This document shows, piece by piece, positions 1 through 10,899 of a DNA stretch of 64,000 bases. The DNA is from Branchipolynoe longqiensis (Eukaryota; Annelida; Polychaeta; Phyllodocida; Polynoidae), in NCBI GenBank assembly GCA_030323885.1, contig CM059186.1, positions 165,413,417-165,477,416 on the forward strand. Reading direction: 5' to 3'. The stretch's first letter is position 1. Each line of letters starts with the position of its first letter. The notes under the pieces are model-generated. The model did no database searches, had not been told where the DNA came from, and saw only the letters and a program-made list of their open reading frames with translations. A program made the position numbers and the translations under genes.

Positions 1-332
1 GTGTCTGTGTGGATGTGTGTCTAATGAGGTTAGGATATAACCTAGATGTGTCTTTGTGTCTGTGTCTATGCGGGTATGTGTGGATGTATGTCTGATAAGG
101 TTAGGATGTAACCTAGATGTGTCTTTGTGTCTGTGTTTATGTGTGACTGTGTGGATGTGTGTCTGATGAGGTTAGGATATAACCTAGATGTGTCTTTGTG
201 TCTGTGTCTATGTGTGTCTGTGTGGATGTGTGTCTGATGAGGTTAGGATGTAACCTAGATGCGCATTTGTGTCTGGGTCTATGCGTGTCCGTGTGGATGT
301 GTGTCTGATGAGGTTAAGATATAACCTAGACG
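1..332. repeat. Tandem array, about 71-bp unit
   Basis: The landmark GAGGTTAGGATATAACC recurs at about 24, 94, 167, 237 and 308, giving a period of 70-73 bp and about 4.5 copies. Units are joined by TGTGTCTG-rich spacer and differ by a few substitutions. The array continues off the left edge, so its true length is unknown. No coding potential. Confidence 0.85.
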
Positions 333-504
333 CCCCTCAGAATTGCTCCACCTGACCACTATTTGCTTACATGCTATGCTAGGACTAGTAGGAGGGAGAG
401 CGTCCTGGCGGCCTCATTAATGATGCAGATCGGCGTCGATAATAGGGGCACTGGGGAGGTGCAGAGCGGGGTAGGGTTGCACGGAGGTTAAGTGTTTGCT
501 TGGC

Positions 505-526
505 GGGGGGGGGGGGGGGGGGGGGG
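505..526 (+). repeat. Poly-G run of 22
   Basis: Uninterrupted guanine run. It could form a G-quadruplex, and its length is also likely to be imprecise in an assembly. The sequence from 333 to 699 otherwise contains nothing I recognise. Confidence 0.9.
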
Positions 527-699
527 ATTCGGAGGTGAAACTGTGACGTGTGACTCCGTTGTGTGAATGCGTGTTGTGATTGTCAGTGATTGTGTGTTGG
601 ATTGTCACGTTCGACTGGGTGTAGTTGACCAGTAGTGTATCTGTGTCGGGTGGGTATTTGGGGTGACTACAATACTCTAACTATGGATTCTAGTCGATT

Positions 700-890
700 A
701 AAGGACAAAGGAAGAGGTGGGAAGATGACATCAGTGAATGGACAGGAATGAACTTTCGCAAGTCCCAGAGGGCAGTTAAGAACAGGGAAACTGGAGAAAA
801 CTGGTTGTAACATCGATGTAGTTCCCTAAGGATCCTCACAGTTAAGGGATTGATGATGACGATGATGACGATGATGACGATGGTTCGCCT
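700..890 (+). pseudogene. 3' end of a non-LTR retrotransposon ORF2 (C-terminal relic)
   Basis: From 700 the frame reads KGQRKRWEDDISEWTG and then MNFRKSQRAVKNRETG before a stop near 810. The pattern 'KRWED-I-EWTG---KSQRAV-NR' is what I know from the extreme C-terminus of invertebrate LINE ORF2 proteins (CR1/L2/RTE-type; the clade is not resolved). The following residues continue only after a frame change. A short (GATGAC)n run at about 851-882 fits the microsatellite-like tail of such elements. The domain upstream is missing, so this is a 5'-truncated dead copy. Confidence 0.65.
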
Positions 891-1369
891 GTACACCTAG
901 GCGTGCTACTCACTAAATGGTGTGGTTGTGTTGCGTGACTAGTTGCTGTTTTGTGATGAGGTGGGTGGAGTGACACAGAAGTGTAATTGCGTGGTGTGAC
1001 TGCCTGACAATAATGGATGGTGTGACTTGGAGATACAGCTTCTTGTTGGCACAGACTTGTGGACGTCCCTGCAGGATGAAAGAAAATACAATCGAATAAA
1101 TTAAGTATACATGCTTAGCAGCAATGTAGCACCTTTGGTTGATTAAGCAAAGGAAATTTCAATCACAGACAATTGGTCTTCCTCATTCAACTGCTCCTTA
1201 CCTTACCATATTAATGCTGAGGTCCAGACTAGGTCGTGTCAATTAAAAAGTAATTGGTTTGACTTGGCCATGGTTCAAACTCAGGGGTTCCGAACCCATG
1301 ATCTTACAAAACGGTAAATTGACGTAACGTGGTATTTTTACTATTCAACACAACAATGTGTTAATGTTT
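891..1369. other. Unassigned intergenic sequence
   Basis: No reading frame, tRNA-like box pair or inverted repeat that I could recognise. Confidence 0.5.
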
Positions 1370-1793
1370 GAAGTTGCAGAGTCAATTATAAGGATAACCT
1401 TTTCAAAAGCGAAACAGCTATCTAGATTTTAACCTACATATCCAACTTAGATACTAGTGCACTTATTAAGATAGAGAGTCCATTTAAAAGGACCTGAGGC
1501 TGCTTCAGCCTATGTCATCCGACTTTGACAAGCAAATCAACATTAATTTTGCATGCTTACACTTCAAATATCTCAAAAGGTAACCGATTTAGCTCAAAAG
1601 TATATCAAGCCAATATAAGGTGAATTAAAACGATCAACCTAATATATTTATCTCACAAAATGATAGAAACGCAAAACCATCTGACTGCAACTTTAATTAG
1701 GTCACCAGTAATTAAGGTGAATATAGAAGATCAAATCTAGATAAATGTTTTGTTTTATTGATAGTATTATTTAATCGGATTATGCAACTTTAA
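1370..1793. mobile_element. MITE family M1, two abutting partial copies
   Basis: 1370-1696 runs from a decayed left terminus (GAAGTTGCAGAGTC) to CTGACTGCAACTTTAA. 1730-1793 is the other end of the same family, with AGATCAAATCTAGATAA and then CGGATTATGCAACTTTAA. Internal landmarks such as TAGATACTAGTGCACTTATTAAG and ATTTCTCAAAAG-like segments match the better copy at 2372-2728. No coding capacity. Confidence 0.7.
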
Positions 1794-1826
1794 CCAAGCA
1801 CTGCATGTGTCAACAGATCTTCAACC

Positions 1827-2085
1827 ACCGGACGCGGCGGCCTAATCGGTGGAGCACAGGCCTCTCGTGCGGGAGTTCGGGAGCGATTCCCGGTCGAGTC
1901 AAACCAGTGACTTACAAATTTATACTTGTCACTTCCTGCACTGGCATTCGGCATTAATGGGACAGGGATACGACTGGTTCGCTCAGTGTCAGGATAATGT
2001 GACTGAGTGGGATATCGGGTCATGGTGCTACTGGCCTGATTTCCAAATGGGGCAGCACTATAAAGTTGCCTTGAGTACTGTACCA
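1827..2085 (+). mobile_element. SINE-1 copy, tail missing
   Basis: Begins ACCGGACGCGG with A-box-like TGGCC/TAATCGGTGG and B-box-like GAGCGATTCCC, followed by the body motifs GACTTACAAATT, CAGTGTCAGGATAATGTG and GGGCAGCACTATAAAG. The 3' GTAAAAC tail is replaced by unrelated sequence after about 2085. Its tRNA head is Ser/Leu-like, so transcription by RNA polymerase III would be expected of an active copy. Confidence 0.85.
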
Positions 2086-2371
2086 ACTCGGGTACCAAAC
2101 CCCGGTACCAAACCAGGTCTTCAACAGCGACATCTAGGGTCTACAAACTGGAATTCCCTTTCGAAGGGCTGCGATCAATGGCTGGTTAATTGATCTAATC
2201 AATCACGCAAATTATCTAATGAGGTCCGCGCTGTTTTTACGTGAGCGGAAGGCCTAATGATTTCACACATCGCTCATGTGTGAAGTCATGATACTTGTGC
2301 ACTTATGTGCCCCATTCATGCACATGACACTGCCATGTCAGTAATTAAACCTCCAAGTTTTCACAATTGAC

Positions 2372-2728
2372 TTAAAGCTGCATAGTCTGATGAAAACATT
2401 AAATTTTCAAAACCAAAACAATTATCTAGATTTTATTCTACATATCTAACTTAGATAGTGGTGCACTCATTGAGCATTTGTCACAAACACAGAAGGGAAT
2501 ACCGAATCATTTTAATGGAATATTTTACTGCAGCAGCCTCTGGTGTCAGAGTTTTGGCATGCTTGCTAAAATTAATTGTTCATTGTTGCACTTCAAATAT
2601 CTCAAAAGTTAGCCATTTAAAATAAACGTTACTTCAAACTGGAGTAAGGGAGATTATTACAATCAATTGAATATATTTATGTCAGAAAAATGACAGAAAC
2701 TCAAAACCATCCGACTATGCAACTTTAA
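2372..2728. mobile_element. MITE family M1, near-complete copy (357 bp)
   Basis: Left end TTAAAGCTGCATAGTCTGATG and right end CATCCGACTATGCAACTTTAA are inverted repeats of each other. If the outer TTAA on each side is the target-site duplication, the element proper is AGTTGCATAG...CTATGCAACT, a layout known for piggyBac and Kolobok superfamilies. No reading frame. Confidence 0.8.
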
Positions 2729-3041
2729 GTCGAGTCGTCGCGAAAAGTTGATGCTTTCCTATTTGCCAAGCCATCATGCCTGACGTGGTTTGTGACGTAA
2801 TATGACACTCACGTCGTAAGATATGGTTGACTTTGGCACCCGTGTATGATTTTAAGATATAAGTATTGGAATATATGAGTACCCACCCCCACCCTATCCA
2901 GGGGACTCGGTGCTGAATCAAAATAAAGTATGTTCTGATGAATAAACTGTTCACAAAAAGAATTATTATATAAGCAGCTGGTTCAAAAGATAAGGCACAG
3001 AAGGGCACAGAAGGGCACAATGTGTGCCCAGCTGAACAATA
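2729..3041. other. Unassigned spacer
   Basis: Contains a short GAAGGGCACA direct repeat near 2999-3020. Nothing else is recognised. Confidence 0.4.
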
Positions 3042-3242
3042 CAATGACCTTGTGATCTCCATCACCAACGAGGAGGCTTGGACCCTGACCTCCCTCCCCC
3101 TTCCACCCCCTACGTGACCTTGAACTCTTCCGGGGCATCCATCTTACCTCAGAAGTGCGTCTAGATAAAAGATTTACCCCAACCCAGAATAGGGGTGGAA
3201 AACAACCACCTCTAAATTCGACCCAAAACTGCCTTTACTAAT

Positions 3243-3828
3243 GGCCCTGTCACACTACGACGTGACTACGTCAGCGTAACCACAACGTGAAAATAATGAT
3301 ATCACGTCGAAGTTATCGGCGTAATATGCAAATTGTGGACGTGAATGCAACGTAGTTGACGTGAGCGTAACGTGAAAGTAACGTGGGTGTACGTCGTGAC
3401 GTTAGCTGTAACGTGACAACGTTAGAGGGGAGGGGTAATTGGCGACGTGACCGGGCGTTAGTGTAACGTGAGCGTAACGTCGCCGTAACGGGTGTGACGT
3501 GAACGTAACGTGACCGTAACTTGACCGTAACGTGACCGTAACGTGACCGTAACGTGACCGTAACGTGACCGTAAACGTGACCGTAACGTGACCGTAACGT
3601 GACCGTAACATGACCGTAACCGTGACCGTAACGTGACCGTAACGTGACCGTAACGTGACCGTAACGTGCAAAACGCTGTGCCCACACGTTGCTGCCCACC
3701 CGGGCCGTCGGTCTGACGTGACATAAACGTGACTCTAACGTCATTTACGCTGCTATAACGATCGCGGAACGTCAACCTAACGTCATGTCACGTCATCACA
3801 AGACTAACGGCTTCCCAACGTTGAACAT
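3243..3828. mobile_element. Word-repeat TIR element a (right end missing)
   Basis: The left end GGCCCTGTCACACTACG closely matches the terminus of the element at 40652-41216. The interior is dominated by permutations of ACGT/CGTAACG words, culminating in the 11-bp array at 3471-3665. No matching right terminus is found before the duplicated flank resumes at 3829, so the right side is truncated or rearranged. Confidence 0.55.
3471..3665. repeat. 11-bp tandem array (CGTAACGTGAC)n
   Basis: About 15 units of CGTAACGTGAC with sporadic one-base slips, such as CGTAAACGTGAC at about 3571. Because 11 is not a multiple of three, reading frames stay open by repetitiveness alone. The apparent Arg/Tyr/Val-rich proteins on the minus strand are not genes. 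Confidence 0.85.
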
Positions 3829-4752
3829 ACAATGACCTTGTGATCTCCATCACCAACGAGGAGGCTTGGACCCTGAGCTCCCTCCCCCTTCCACCCCCTA
3901 CGTGACCTTGAACTCTTCCGGGGCATCCATCTTACCTCAGAAGTGCGTCTAGATACAAGATTTACCCCAACCCAGAATAGGGGTGGAAAACAACCACCTC
4001 TAAATTCGACCCAAAACTGCCTTTACTTAGTTATGAAAAAAAATATACCTTGATGTCTTGGTTCCAGTGTCCACTGTTTAGCTATATAGGCACTGAGTTG
4101 GTGAAATGATAGAGGATGCAAACAAACAAGATGGCGGGACCAGAATGCTCTTTATTCCAGTTTAAAAGTTGTATACATTATTTCATATGGTGTTTTTTTT
4201 TTCATTCAACAAGAGCGGGTTAATGTATGTAAAGGTATGTAACAAATATACCGCGCTTCTTAAATTAAGAATGTATTCGGTAATTTCCTTCACCCAACCT
4301 TCTGAAACATTTTCTAGCCCGTTGGTCAGCATGGTAAAAGATTCACCCCATACTTTCAGTACGGAGGTGAACGACAACTTAGTCTAAATACGGGCGAAAA
4401 TAGTGTTAGTATGGAACAACAAGTAGAATGCCTGGCACCAGTGTCAAATGGTTATTTATATGAGCACAGAGTTGATGAAATGGGAGAGAATGCAAAAAGA
4501 CAAGATGGCGGCCAGAGAACCCCATTGATTTCACTTTTAAATTGCATTAATGTATATGTTTTATTATATTTTCCAACTCAAAAGTAGCGGGTAAACATGA
4601 AGATATATACAAAGAATAAATGTTGCTTCTTAGATTGTGAAATTAGGCTCTCATAAAGACTCAATTCACTAGCCCGATTTTTCGACCATTTTTATATAAG
4701 GCTGGTCTTCAGCTGTGTACTACAAGTATTGGGTAATCTTTTATCTAGGTTG

Positions 4753-5639
4753 TTTCATGAATGGGGGTGCGGGAGTAACTAAATAAAGTGCGTCAGTCAA
4801 ACCACAACGCTACACATTTTATAATAGGCTTAATGTGTATGGTTTGCTTTCGTTTAGTGTTTAATTTAATTGGAAGTGCATGTGGGTGGGTTGGGGGGGG
4901 GGTGAGTGGCGGGCCTTGTGCGCCAGGAACTAAATGATAATTAATGTTTCCACGGCGGACATTTACTCCTGAGTGCGAAACTATCGACTCGGCGTGCAAA
5001 TACAATGTTTGTAGAGGACACTTTCGCCGCCAGGAGGACATTAACATGGATTACGTCAGAGCTTCCGGGATGGCCGAGGCAATCCTAGATAACGCGCCAC
5101 CGGCGAGATTATGGACTTAGTGCACGCGATGGCCCCGACCTAAAAATCCCGCGAGAGTCATTGCCGGCGAGATTACGCGTCACCTCCCCTAAAGAAACAT
5201 CCCCAAAAAACTGGATTTAGCGTCCGGACAAATATCACCTTCATCATCTTGGTTGGTGTTTGATCCGCTCGTTCCTTTGGGTACGTTGTGCAGTTCCTAC
5301 ACATACCGATTATGTAGTGAAGCAAAATTAACCACACATTATATATGCACATATTGATTATTAATATTATACATGTAAGTTAAATCTGCAGAATCCAATA
5401 CTTGTCAGTTTTGGCTATGTATATTTTGCTTTAGATAAATTGTTCGCTTTTTATTGGTGTAATGTACTTTACTCTACTTTGAAGCAACTGATAATTAAAA
5501 GTTAAAATAAAACAGATGTTTGAAGTAAAGACATACAATATGTTGAGTGTGTACACCAAAATGCTGGACATGATTGTCTTCAGCAGTGACATGTTCTCGT
5601 AAGTTGACATGATATTGTTTCTATGCATAATTTGACCTT
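4753..5639. other. Unassigned intergenic sequence
   Basis: Contains a short G run near 4893. The half around 5050-5190 is GC-richer, with two GCCGGCGAGATTA-like copies (5099 and 5163). No gene is supported. Confidence 0.4.
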
Positions 5640-5960
5640 TCATGAGTGTGCCCATATTCTTCTTCTTCTTCGCCCATTAAGGCATCAGCGCCCATCCACA
5701 CAAACACCTCCTCAGCCGTGTCATAGATGAATGTGTCACCTACCGCCCAACTTTGGGCATAGGCCACGAACAAGGGCTCTCCAGTTTTCCCGGTCCTGGG
5801 CCTTGAGTTTCTTGTTCGTGATTCTGTAACGTTGTTCTTTTTCCTGGGTGGGGTTGTTGGCCCCACACCCAACCCCCAACCTGGAGGACCAGTTGCTGCT
5901 CTTAGTCTGTCCTCTACCATGAGTCCTGCCTGGCTTGGTTAATCCTGCCAGGGGGCTAGC
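5640..5960 (-). pseudogene. Probable C-terminal and 3' tail fragment of a LINE
   Basis: On the minus strand a frame reads RYRITNKKLKAQDRENWRAL and then VRGLCPKLGG before a stop near 5741, followed by an untranslated stretch ending in a (GAA)n run at about 5661-5675. 'DR--WR-LV' just before a stop with a simple tail is typical of LINE ORF2 ends. The match is short, so the clade cannot be named and the call is tentative. Confidence 0.35.
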
Positions 5961-6075
5961 CCCTGCTGGTATAGCTCTCATGGTCACGGAGGCACACAAG
6001 CCTCCCCACCACGACAAGGTAGCAACACATTGGGGGATGTGCCCATATAGCAGGTGGATATCTAGGATCAAAAAG

Positions 6076-6407
6076 GAAAGTTTGTTATATTTATCGATGC
6101 CTCTGGAGCACATCGATTTTTATCATCGGCTATTGGACGTCAAAATATGGTCATTCTGGCATATTTCTTTAGAGGAAACCCCCTGCCACCATATCGTCTA
6201 CTCTTTCCGATAAGCAGCAAGGGGTCTTTTATATGCACTTTCCCACAGACAGGACAGCACATACCACAGCCTTTGATGAACCAGTTGGGGACCACTGGTT
6301 GGAACGGAAAATAGCCCAAACTGCAAATAGGTCGACTGAGTAGGATCGATCGGATGATCCACACCTGCAAAGCTGAACACTCTACCGCCTGAGCTACGTC
6401 CCGCTCC
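6076..6407 (-). mobile_element. SINE-2 copy, full length
   Basis: Read on the minus strand it starts GGAGCGGGACGTAGCTCAGG (A box GTAGCTCAGGCGG). A decayed B box GATCGATCC follows, then body motifs TGGGCTATTTTCCGTTCC and AAGTGCATATAAAAGACCCC, and a tail CCAATAGCCGATGATAAAAA...CAATGTGCTC-like sequence. I recognise this organisation as a widespread molluscan tRNA-derived SINE. This is from memory and was not searched. Confidence 0.8.
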
Positions 6408-6447
6408 GATGTAAGCACACAGGGAGGACAGTGACATGACAATATAT

Positions 6448-6769
6448 GTTGGTTTGTTTATTGGGGTTTTTAATCCAGGCAATATCACAAGTCATATCAG
6501 GGTGTATAGTGACTTGTTGCAGTGCGCATACACGGTGACTTTATAGTGCTGCCCCATTGGGAGATAAGTTTGCCTGACCATAACCTGATATCCCACTCAG
6601 TCACCTTATCCTGGTACATATATAAACCAGTCCCAGCAATGCCCAGTGCCAGCGCATTAGAGACAAGCTTCAATTGTGTACGGCATTGGTTTGACTCGGT
6701 TGGGGTTTGAACCCGCTACCTCGTGCACGGGAAGCAAGTAGGCGCTATTACCACTGATTACCGATTCAG
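6448..6769 (-). mobile_element. SINE-1 copy
   Basis: Antisense tail (GTCATATCAGGGTGTATAG), body (CTTTATAGTGCTGCCCCA, CTGATATCCCACTCAGTCAC) and degraded tRNA head around 6700-6769. It lies directly beside SINE-2. Confidence 0.8.
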
Positions 6770-7000
6770 TCAAAAGAGTGCGGTCCATGTAATACTGATA
6801 CTGGTGTGCTCGTAGTGGTGGTGAGGGTGGGTAGGTAATCAATTTTAAAATAATGTCATCCATAATGTCATCCATAATGCATCATCTCTGACATGTACTT
6901 GAGCTAAATTAACTAAATAATCAGTACAATGTGCGGGGGTTTGACCCTCACCATCACTCACCATCCCCGTGCATAATACACCTAGGTAGGCATGCACATG

Positions 7001-7167
7001 GGTAGGAAAGTGCATATAAAAACCCCTTGCTGTTTATCAGAAAGAGTAGCCCATATGGCAGAAGCAGGTTTCCTCCAAAGAAATATGTCAGAATGACCAT
7101 ATGTTTGACATCCAATAGCCAATGAGTCAATGTGCTCTCGAGACGTCGTTAAATAAAACAAGCTTTA
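7001..7167 (+). mobile_element. SINE-2 copy, 5'-truncated
   Basis: Starts within the body at AAAGTGCATATAAAAACCCC and keeps the 3' half: GGTTTCCTCCAAAGAAATAT, GACATCCAATAGCCAATGAG, TGTGCTCTCGAGACGTCGTT, AAATAAAACAAGC. 5' truncation is usual for LINE-mobilised copies. It ends 8 bp before the long inverted repeat at 7176. Confidence 0.8.
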
Positions 7168-7175
7168 CATGCTGA

Positions 7176-8778
7176 CTATAACACTACAGAGAGGCAGTAC
7201 CTGGTTATAACGGTATTCTTGAATCGGTTCTGACTGGGCAGCATATACCGTTTGTCATGAATGACGTCATGGACTGGGATGAATAATTCAAAGGATATTG
7301 GTAGGACAAGTCAGTGGACTCTAGATTCTATTTTTAGCACCACAATCTGATTATGACAGCAACATGTTGTGAATGACATCAGGCATTGGCAGTCAGTCCA
7401 GTAGGCAACCTCATCAGTTTTATTTAGTTTTTTCTAGCATGTTGACATACCGTTCCTGTGAAACATGCAGAGTGAACTGCTATTTACAGCAGTAGTTCTT
7501 ACGATTGCCATCAGAGGGCAGGGTGAGTGGTTGGAGAATGTTTCAACAGCGCATGCTGCACACTGAGCTCTTGGCTAGAACATTAGGGCCGTAATCGATT
7601 AACACGACCCGGGCGACTCGGGTCACCCGAGTAGTCAGAATTTCAAATAGAACACTGCGAGTGGAGTCGACAAATACACGTGCCGTGTGCAAAACAACCT
7701 GACCTCAGTAACCCACCTCTTGGCTGGGGTTTGCAAGGAGCGATGACTTCACATTTGCGCTGGTACCATCCTGCAGGATAACAGCCACCGGTACCAGTCA
7801 TACATTTTTTTTTTTTTATAATAAAATAGATTAATGAAATGGACATATCACTAAACTATGCCGTCATAAAAATATTTAAATCATATTTTGCTGTAATTAT
7901 ATCAGCTATTAAAAAACAAATAAAAGGGCCACCATTTTTGTCACCCCGAGCATGGAGAAGCGTATTCGATTATTCGACCTGGGTCTGCAGGATGTGCGCA
8001 TGCGCCAAAAAGTGGCTCGGGTGACCAGAGTCGATTAATCGATTATGCCCCTGATGTTCTACTGTTGTCGGAGGGTGGGATGGTGGCGGAAATACTTTCT
8101 AAGTATTGTGTTGTACACTGAGTTGCTCATCCAGGCAGGAGATCTTCCACTAGCATCAGAATGTGGGCTGGTGGTGAAAATCCAGTAAAAGACCATTTAC
8201 ACAGAACATGTTGTGCACTGAGATATTATTATAACCCACATTAATTATTGAACTGACAACATAGTTCTGGTAGTTGTTATTGGGGGGTTTGTGCAGGGCT
8301 GCAGCATTGATAAAGGGCGACGTTAAAACGGCCCGTTTTTTTGGTGGTTATAGTTCTGGTTGAAAATGGAAATCATTTATAAGGTATTTTCAACAGAGCA
8401 TGCTGCAGATTGAATTAGTGCCCAGAACACTTCTTCCACTGATGTCAGGTTGTGGGTGTAAATGCACTGTAAGGATACTCAATACTGAGCTGCAACCCAC
8501 AACATCTTGAAATAGCCGCTGACTAACTCACTGGAACAGGGTGTGATATGGTGAAAGGTTTCTTGGGCGCATAATTGTGACAGCTTATTGCTGTTGCTGT
8601 CGTAATCACATCATTATGATAAAAATAGAATCTAGAGTCTGCTGGATTGTCCTACCAATGTTGTTTGAATTATTCATACGAGTACATGACGTCATTCATG
8701 ACAAGGAGTATATGCTGCCCAGTCAGAACCGATTCAAGAATACAATTAACCAGGTACTGCCTCTGTGTGGTGTTATAG
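7176..8778. mobile_element. Foldback element with about 190-bp inverted arms
   Basis: The arm 7176-7366 (CTATAACACTACAGAGAGGC onward) is repeated in reverse complement at 8578-8778, ending GTGTTATAG. Shared internal marks include TGACTGGGCAGCATATAC, TGTCATGAATGACGTCATG and CTCTAGATTCTATTTTTA. The arms match at roughly 85 per cent by eye. The interior contains an M2 element (7588-8050) and several diverged copies of a module around CATGCTGCA...CTTCCACT...ATGTCAGG (about 7550, 8060-8190, 8395-8460). No transposase frame is visible, so it is non-autonomous. Confidence 0.7.
7588..8050. mobile_element. M2 element with internal insertion
   Basis: Ends are inverted: GTAATCGATTAACACGACCC at the left, GAGTCGATTAATCGATTATG at the right. 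The core (CACCCGAGTAGTCAGAATTT, GTGCCGTGTGCAAAA, GGAGCGATGAC) matches the M2 cores at 21709-22180 and 24893-25236. Between about 7762 and 7950 sits unrelated AT-rich sequence with a poly-T run, absent from the other copies and so probably a later insertion. Confidence 0.65.
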
Positions 8779-8870
8779 TTGGGCATATACGCACACAGGT
8801 AGGAGAGTGAAGTGATCAGGTTTGCTGGTTTGTTTACTGTGGCTTTACATTAAACGTGTGGCTGAATGAG

Positions 8871-9516
8871 TAAAGCTAAGATTCCTTATACGCGGTATGC
8901 GGTATCCGGTATGCGGCATGCGGCATGCGGTATGCGAATAGGAGGATTCCTTCTATGCGGTATGCGGCATGCGGTATTAACAAATAAAATAAACAAGTAT
9001 ACTCCATACTGCACTATATATGACCTAATATGGCATTTATATCTATGTACCTCTTGGTACGTCACATGGGGGTTCCTACCTTTATAATTACCAAATTATA
9101 GATAAGTATTCATATTTCTGTGGATATGGTAGCATTCTTACCAACCCATTACCGTCCGTCTCCCCACCACCACCACTACCATATGTTTCCCCTCTGCACC
9201 CCTGTGTGTGACCGTTCCGTAATGATCAGTCACCTCTCCTCGTCTAAAACCAATGGACATGTGCGACTGAGGTTTCTATTCGCATACTGCATGCCGCATG
9301 CCACATGCCACACCGATGGCTACAGGGACCAATCGAGTTGCCGCATTCACATTCACATTCGCATTCGCATTCGCATTCACATTCGCATTCGCAGTCGCAT
9401 ACTGCATATAAGGACTGTAGCCCATTGACTTCGAGGCGTTTCGATTTTTTGCCGCATTCGCATTCACATACCGCATACCGCATACCACATACCGCGTGTA
9501 AGGAATCTTAGCTTTA
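8871..9516. mobile_element. Word-repeat TIR element b (646 bp)
   Basis: The termini are perfect inverted repeats for 18 bp (TAAAGCTAAGATTCCTTA at the left, its complement ending at 9516). Each terminus then runs into reiterated 7-bp words (GCGGTAT) in inverted orientation. A second block near 9345-9400 uses a 6-bp word (CGCATT/CACATT). The middle, about 8990-9270, is ordinary unique sequence. Long frames here come from the simple repeats. Confidence 0.7.
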
Positions 9517-9519
9517 GGC

Positions 9520-9628
9520 CTGTGCCTTCTGCTTTGGTAGTTAAGCCCCTGTGTTTGAACCAGGGCCAAATCAAACAAATGACTTTAAAAGTGTATACGT
9601 GTCGCTACCTATCCTGGCATTCAGGGGA
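9520..9628 (+). mobile_element. SINE-1 head fragment
   Basis: B-box-like GTGTTTGAACCAGG followed by CAAATGACTTTAAAAGTG and TGTCGCTACCTATCCTGGCA, then truncated. Only the tRNA-like head and start of the body remain. Confidence 0.65.
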
Positions 9629-9712
9629 GTTGTTGAGTTGAGTTGAGTTTTACCGCTTACCTAACCCCTATATACCCTTCAGCTAACGGCCGCCGTCCTG
9701 ATATGGCCGTTG

Positions 9713-10062
9713 ATTTGTTTGTTTGTTGTTGTTTTACGTCCTAGCAACATCTAAGGTCATATCAGGATGGGTACGGACTTGTAACAGTGCGCACTCATGG
9801 CGACTTTATAGTGCTGTCCCACTGGGAAACCAGGCCGCCGGCACGATGACCTGGTATCCCACTCAGTCACATTATCCTGACACTGAGCAAACCAGTCCTT
9901 GCCCTGTCGTAATAACAGAATAATGGTGAGTGCCTGGCTAGGAAGCAACAAGTATAAATTGTTAAGTGATTGGTTTGACTCGACTGGGGTTCGAACCCAC
10001 GACCCCACGATCTACCAGCACGGGAGCCGGACGCTCTAACTCATTCGGACATCCCGTCTGGT
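9713..10062 (-). mobile_element. SINE-1 copy, full length
   Basis: Antisense from the tail (GTTTTACGTCCTAGCAACAT) to the head, with B-box complement GGGTTCGAACCC and head end CATCCCGTCTGG. It is one of the best-preserved copies and useful as a reference. Confidence 0.88.
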
Positions 10063-10477
10063 TATATGGCCTTTGATGTTGCCAGGATGTAAAACTCCAA
10101 CAAACAACAAACCTAACACCTTTGTCCCCGACTAAGCTATGGTCGGCCTCCTAATCCACTCCCGCCCCGGTCCCCGCACCCTACACTCCCTTCCCTGCCC
10201 CCGTGTGCACTCCCCGCCCACGCCACTAATCGGCGGATAGGGGGCAGGCTACCGTCACCCAGATGGCCCACCACATATGACGACATGTCATTTGAAAATT
10301 GAGTTTGCGCGTCTTCACGGCTGACTAACGACGGTCAGGTCAGCGGGTGGCTGACCGCTCGACCCTCAACCCCCCACTCCTCTCCGTTTCCTTTCCAGGG
10401 TTAACCCTAGTACTAACCGATCAAAAGAGCTAAAATTGGCGGTTGTCCACCTTACTGGAGTGTCGCAGGTTTATGTG
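10063..10477. other. Unassigned intergenic sequence
   Basis: C-rich, particularly 10150-10240. No repeat family or gene recognised. Confidence 0.4.
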
Positions 10478-10814
10478 TTGGTTGGTTGTTTGAGTTTTAC
10501 ATTCTTGCAACATATAACTATAAGGTCATATCAGGATGTGGAGCGACTTGTGACATTGCACACTCATGGCGACTGTATGGTGCTGCCCCACTAGGAGATC
10601 AAGCCACCGGCACCAGGACCTGATATCCCACTCAGTCGCATTATCTTGACACTGAGCTAACCAGTCATTGCCCAATCCTAATAATGCTGCTTGCCAGTCT
10701 AGGAAGTGACAATTATCAATGTTATAAGTCATCGGTTCGACTCGACCGGGAATCAAACTCCCGTCCTTCCGCACGGGAGGCCTGCGCTCTACCAATTCGG
10801 CCCCCGCGTCCGGT
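10478..10814 (-). mobile_element. SINE-1 copy, full length
   Basis: Antisense tail to head. The head complement ends GCCCCCGCGTCCGG, corresponding to the CCGGACGCGG-type subfamily start seen also at 1827, 44693 and 62581. Confidence 0.87.
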
Positions 10815-10899
10815 CATAGGAAATAAGAATGAGTGAAAAGGGATCAGCAAGATTTGTTTCCTTGGGGAAGTTTGCGTCCTAGGGACCGGAAGGGGTGGA

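Larger units (their letters stand above)
3042..4027. repeat. About 198-bp direct duplication flanking a word-repeat element
   Basis: 3042-3239 and 3829-4027 are nearly identical (start ACAATGACCTTGTGATC, end CAAAACTGCCTTTACT), with an offset of 787-788 bp. The differences I see are one C/G change, one A/C change and a one-base indel. The last third of each copy is the left end of repeat family M3 (TAGATAAAAGATTTACCCC). Confidence 0.85.
3164..4752. mobile_element. Composite of repeat family M3 fragments
   Basis: Left-end motifs TAGATAAAAGATTTACCCC (about 3164), TAGATACAAGATTTACCCC (about 3952) and AAAAGATTCACCCC (about 4337), with a right-end motif AATCTTTTATCTAGG at about 4736-4750. Internal motifs CTTCTTAAATTAAGAAT and TCTAAATACGGGCGAAAA match the cleaner copy at 33160-33398. 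The segment reads as several overlapping or tandem truncated copies. Confidence 0.55.

Noticed and set aside
3313..3775. Three overlapping Arg/Tyr/Val-rich frames on the minus strand
   Set aside because: Products of the 11-bp array in a TIR element.
3042..4027. Miniature LTR retroelement (direct repeats of 198 bp)
   Set aside because: Repeat ends lack TG...CA, no primer-binding site or target duplication is visible, and each copy includes the left end of an M3 element, so tandem duplication is simpler.
9713..10062. Possible tRNA genes at GGTTCGAACCC boxes throughout the window
   Set aside because: All clear B boxes sit in SINE heads followed by the conserved SINE body. Acceptor stems do not close, so none was called a tRNA gene.
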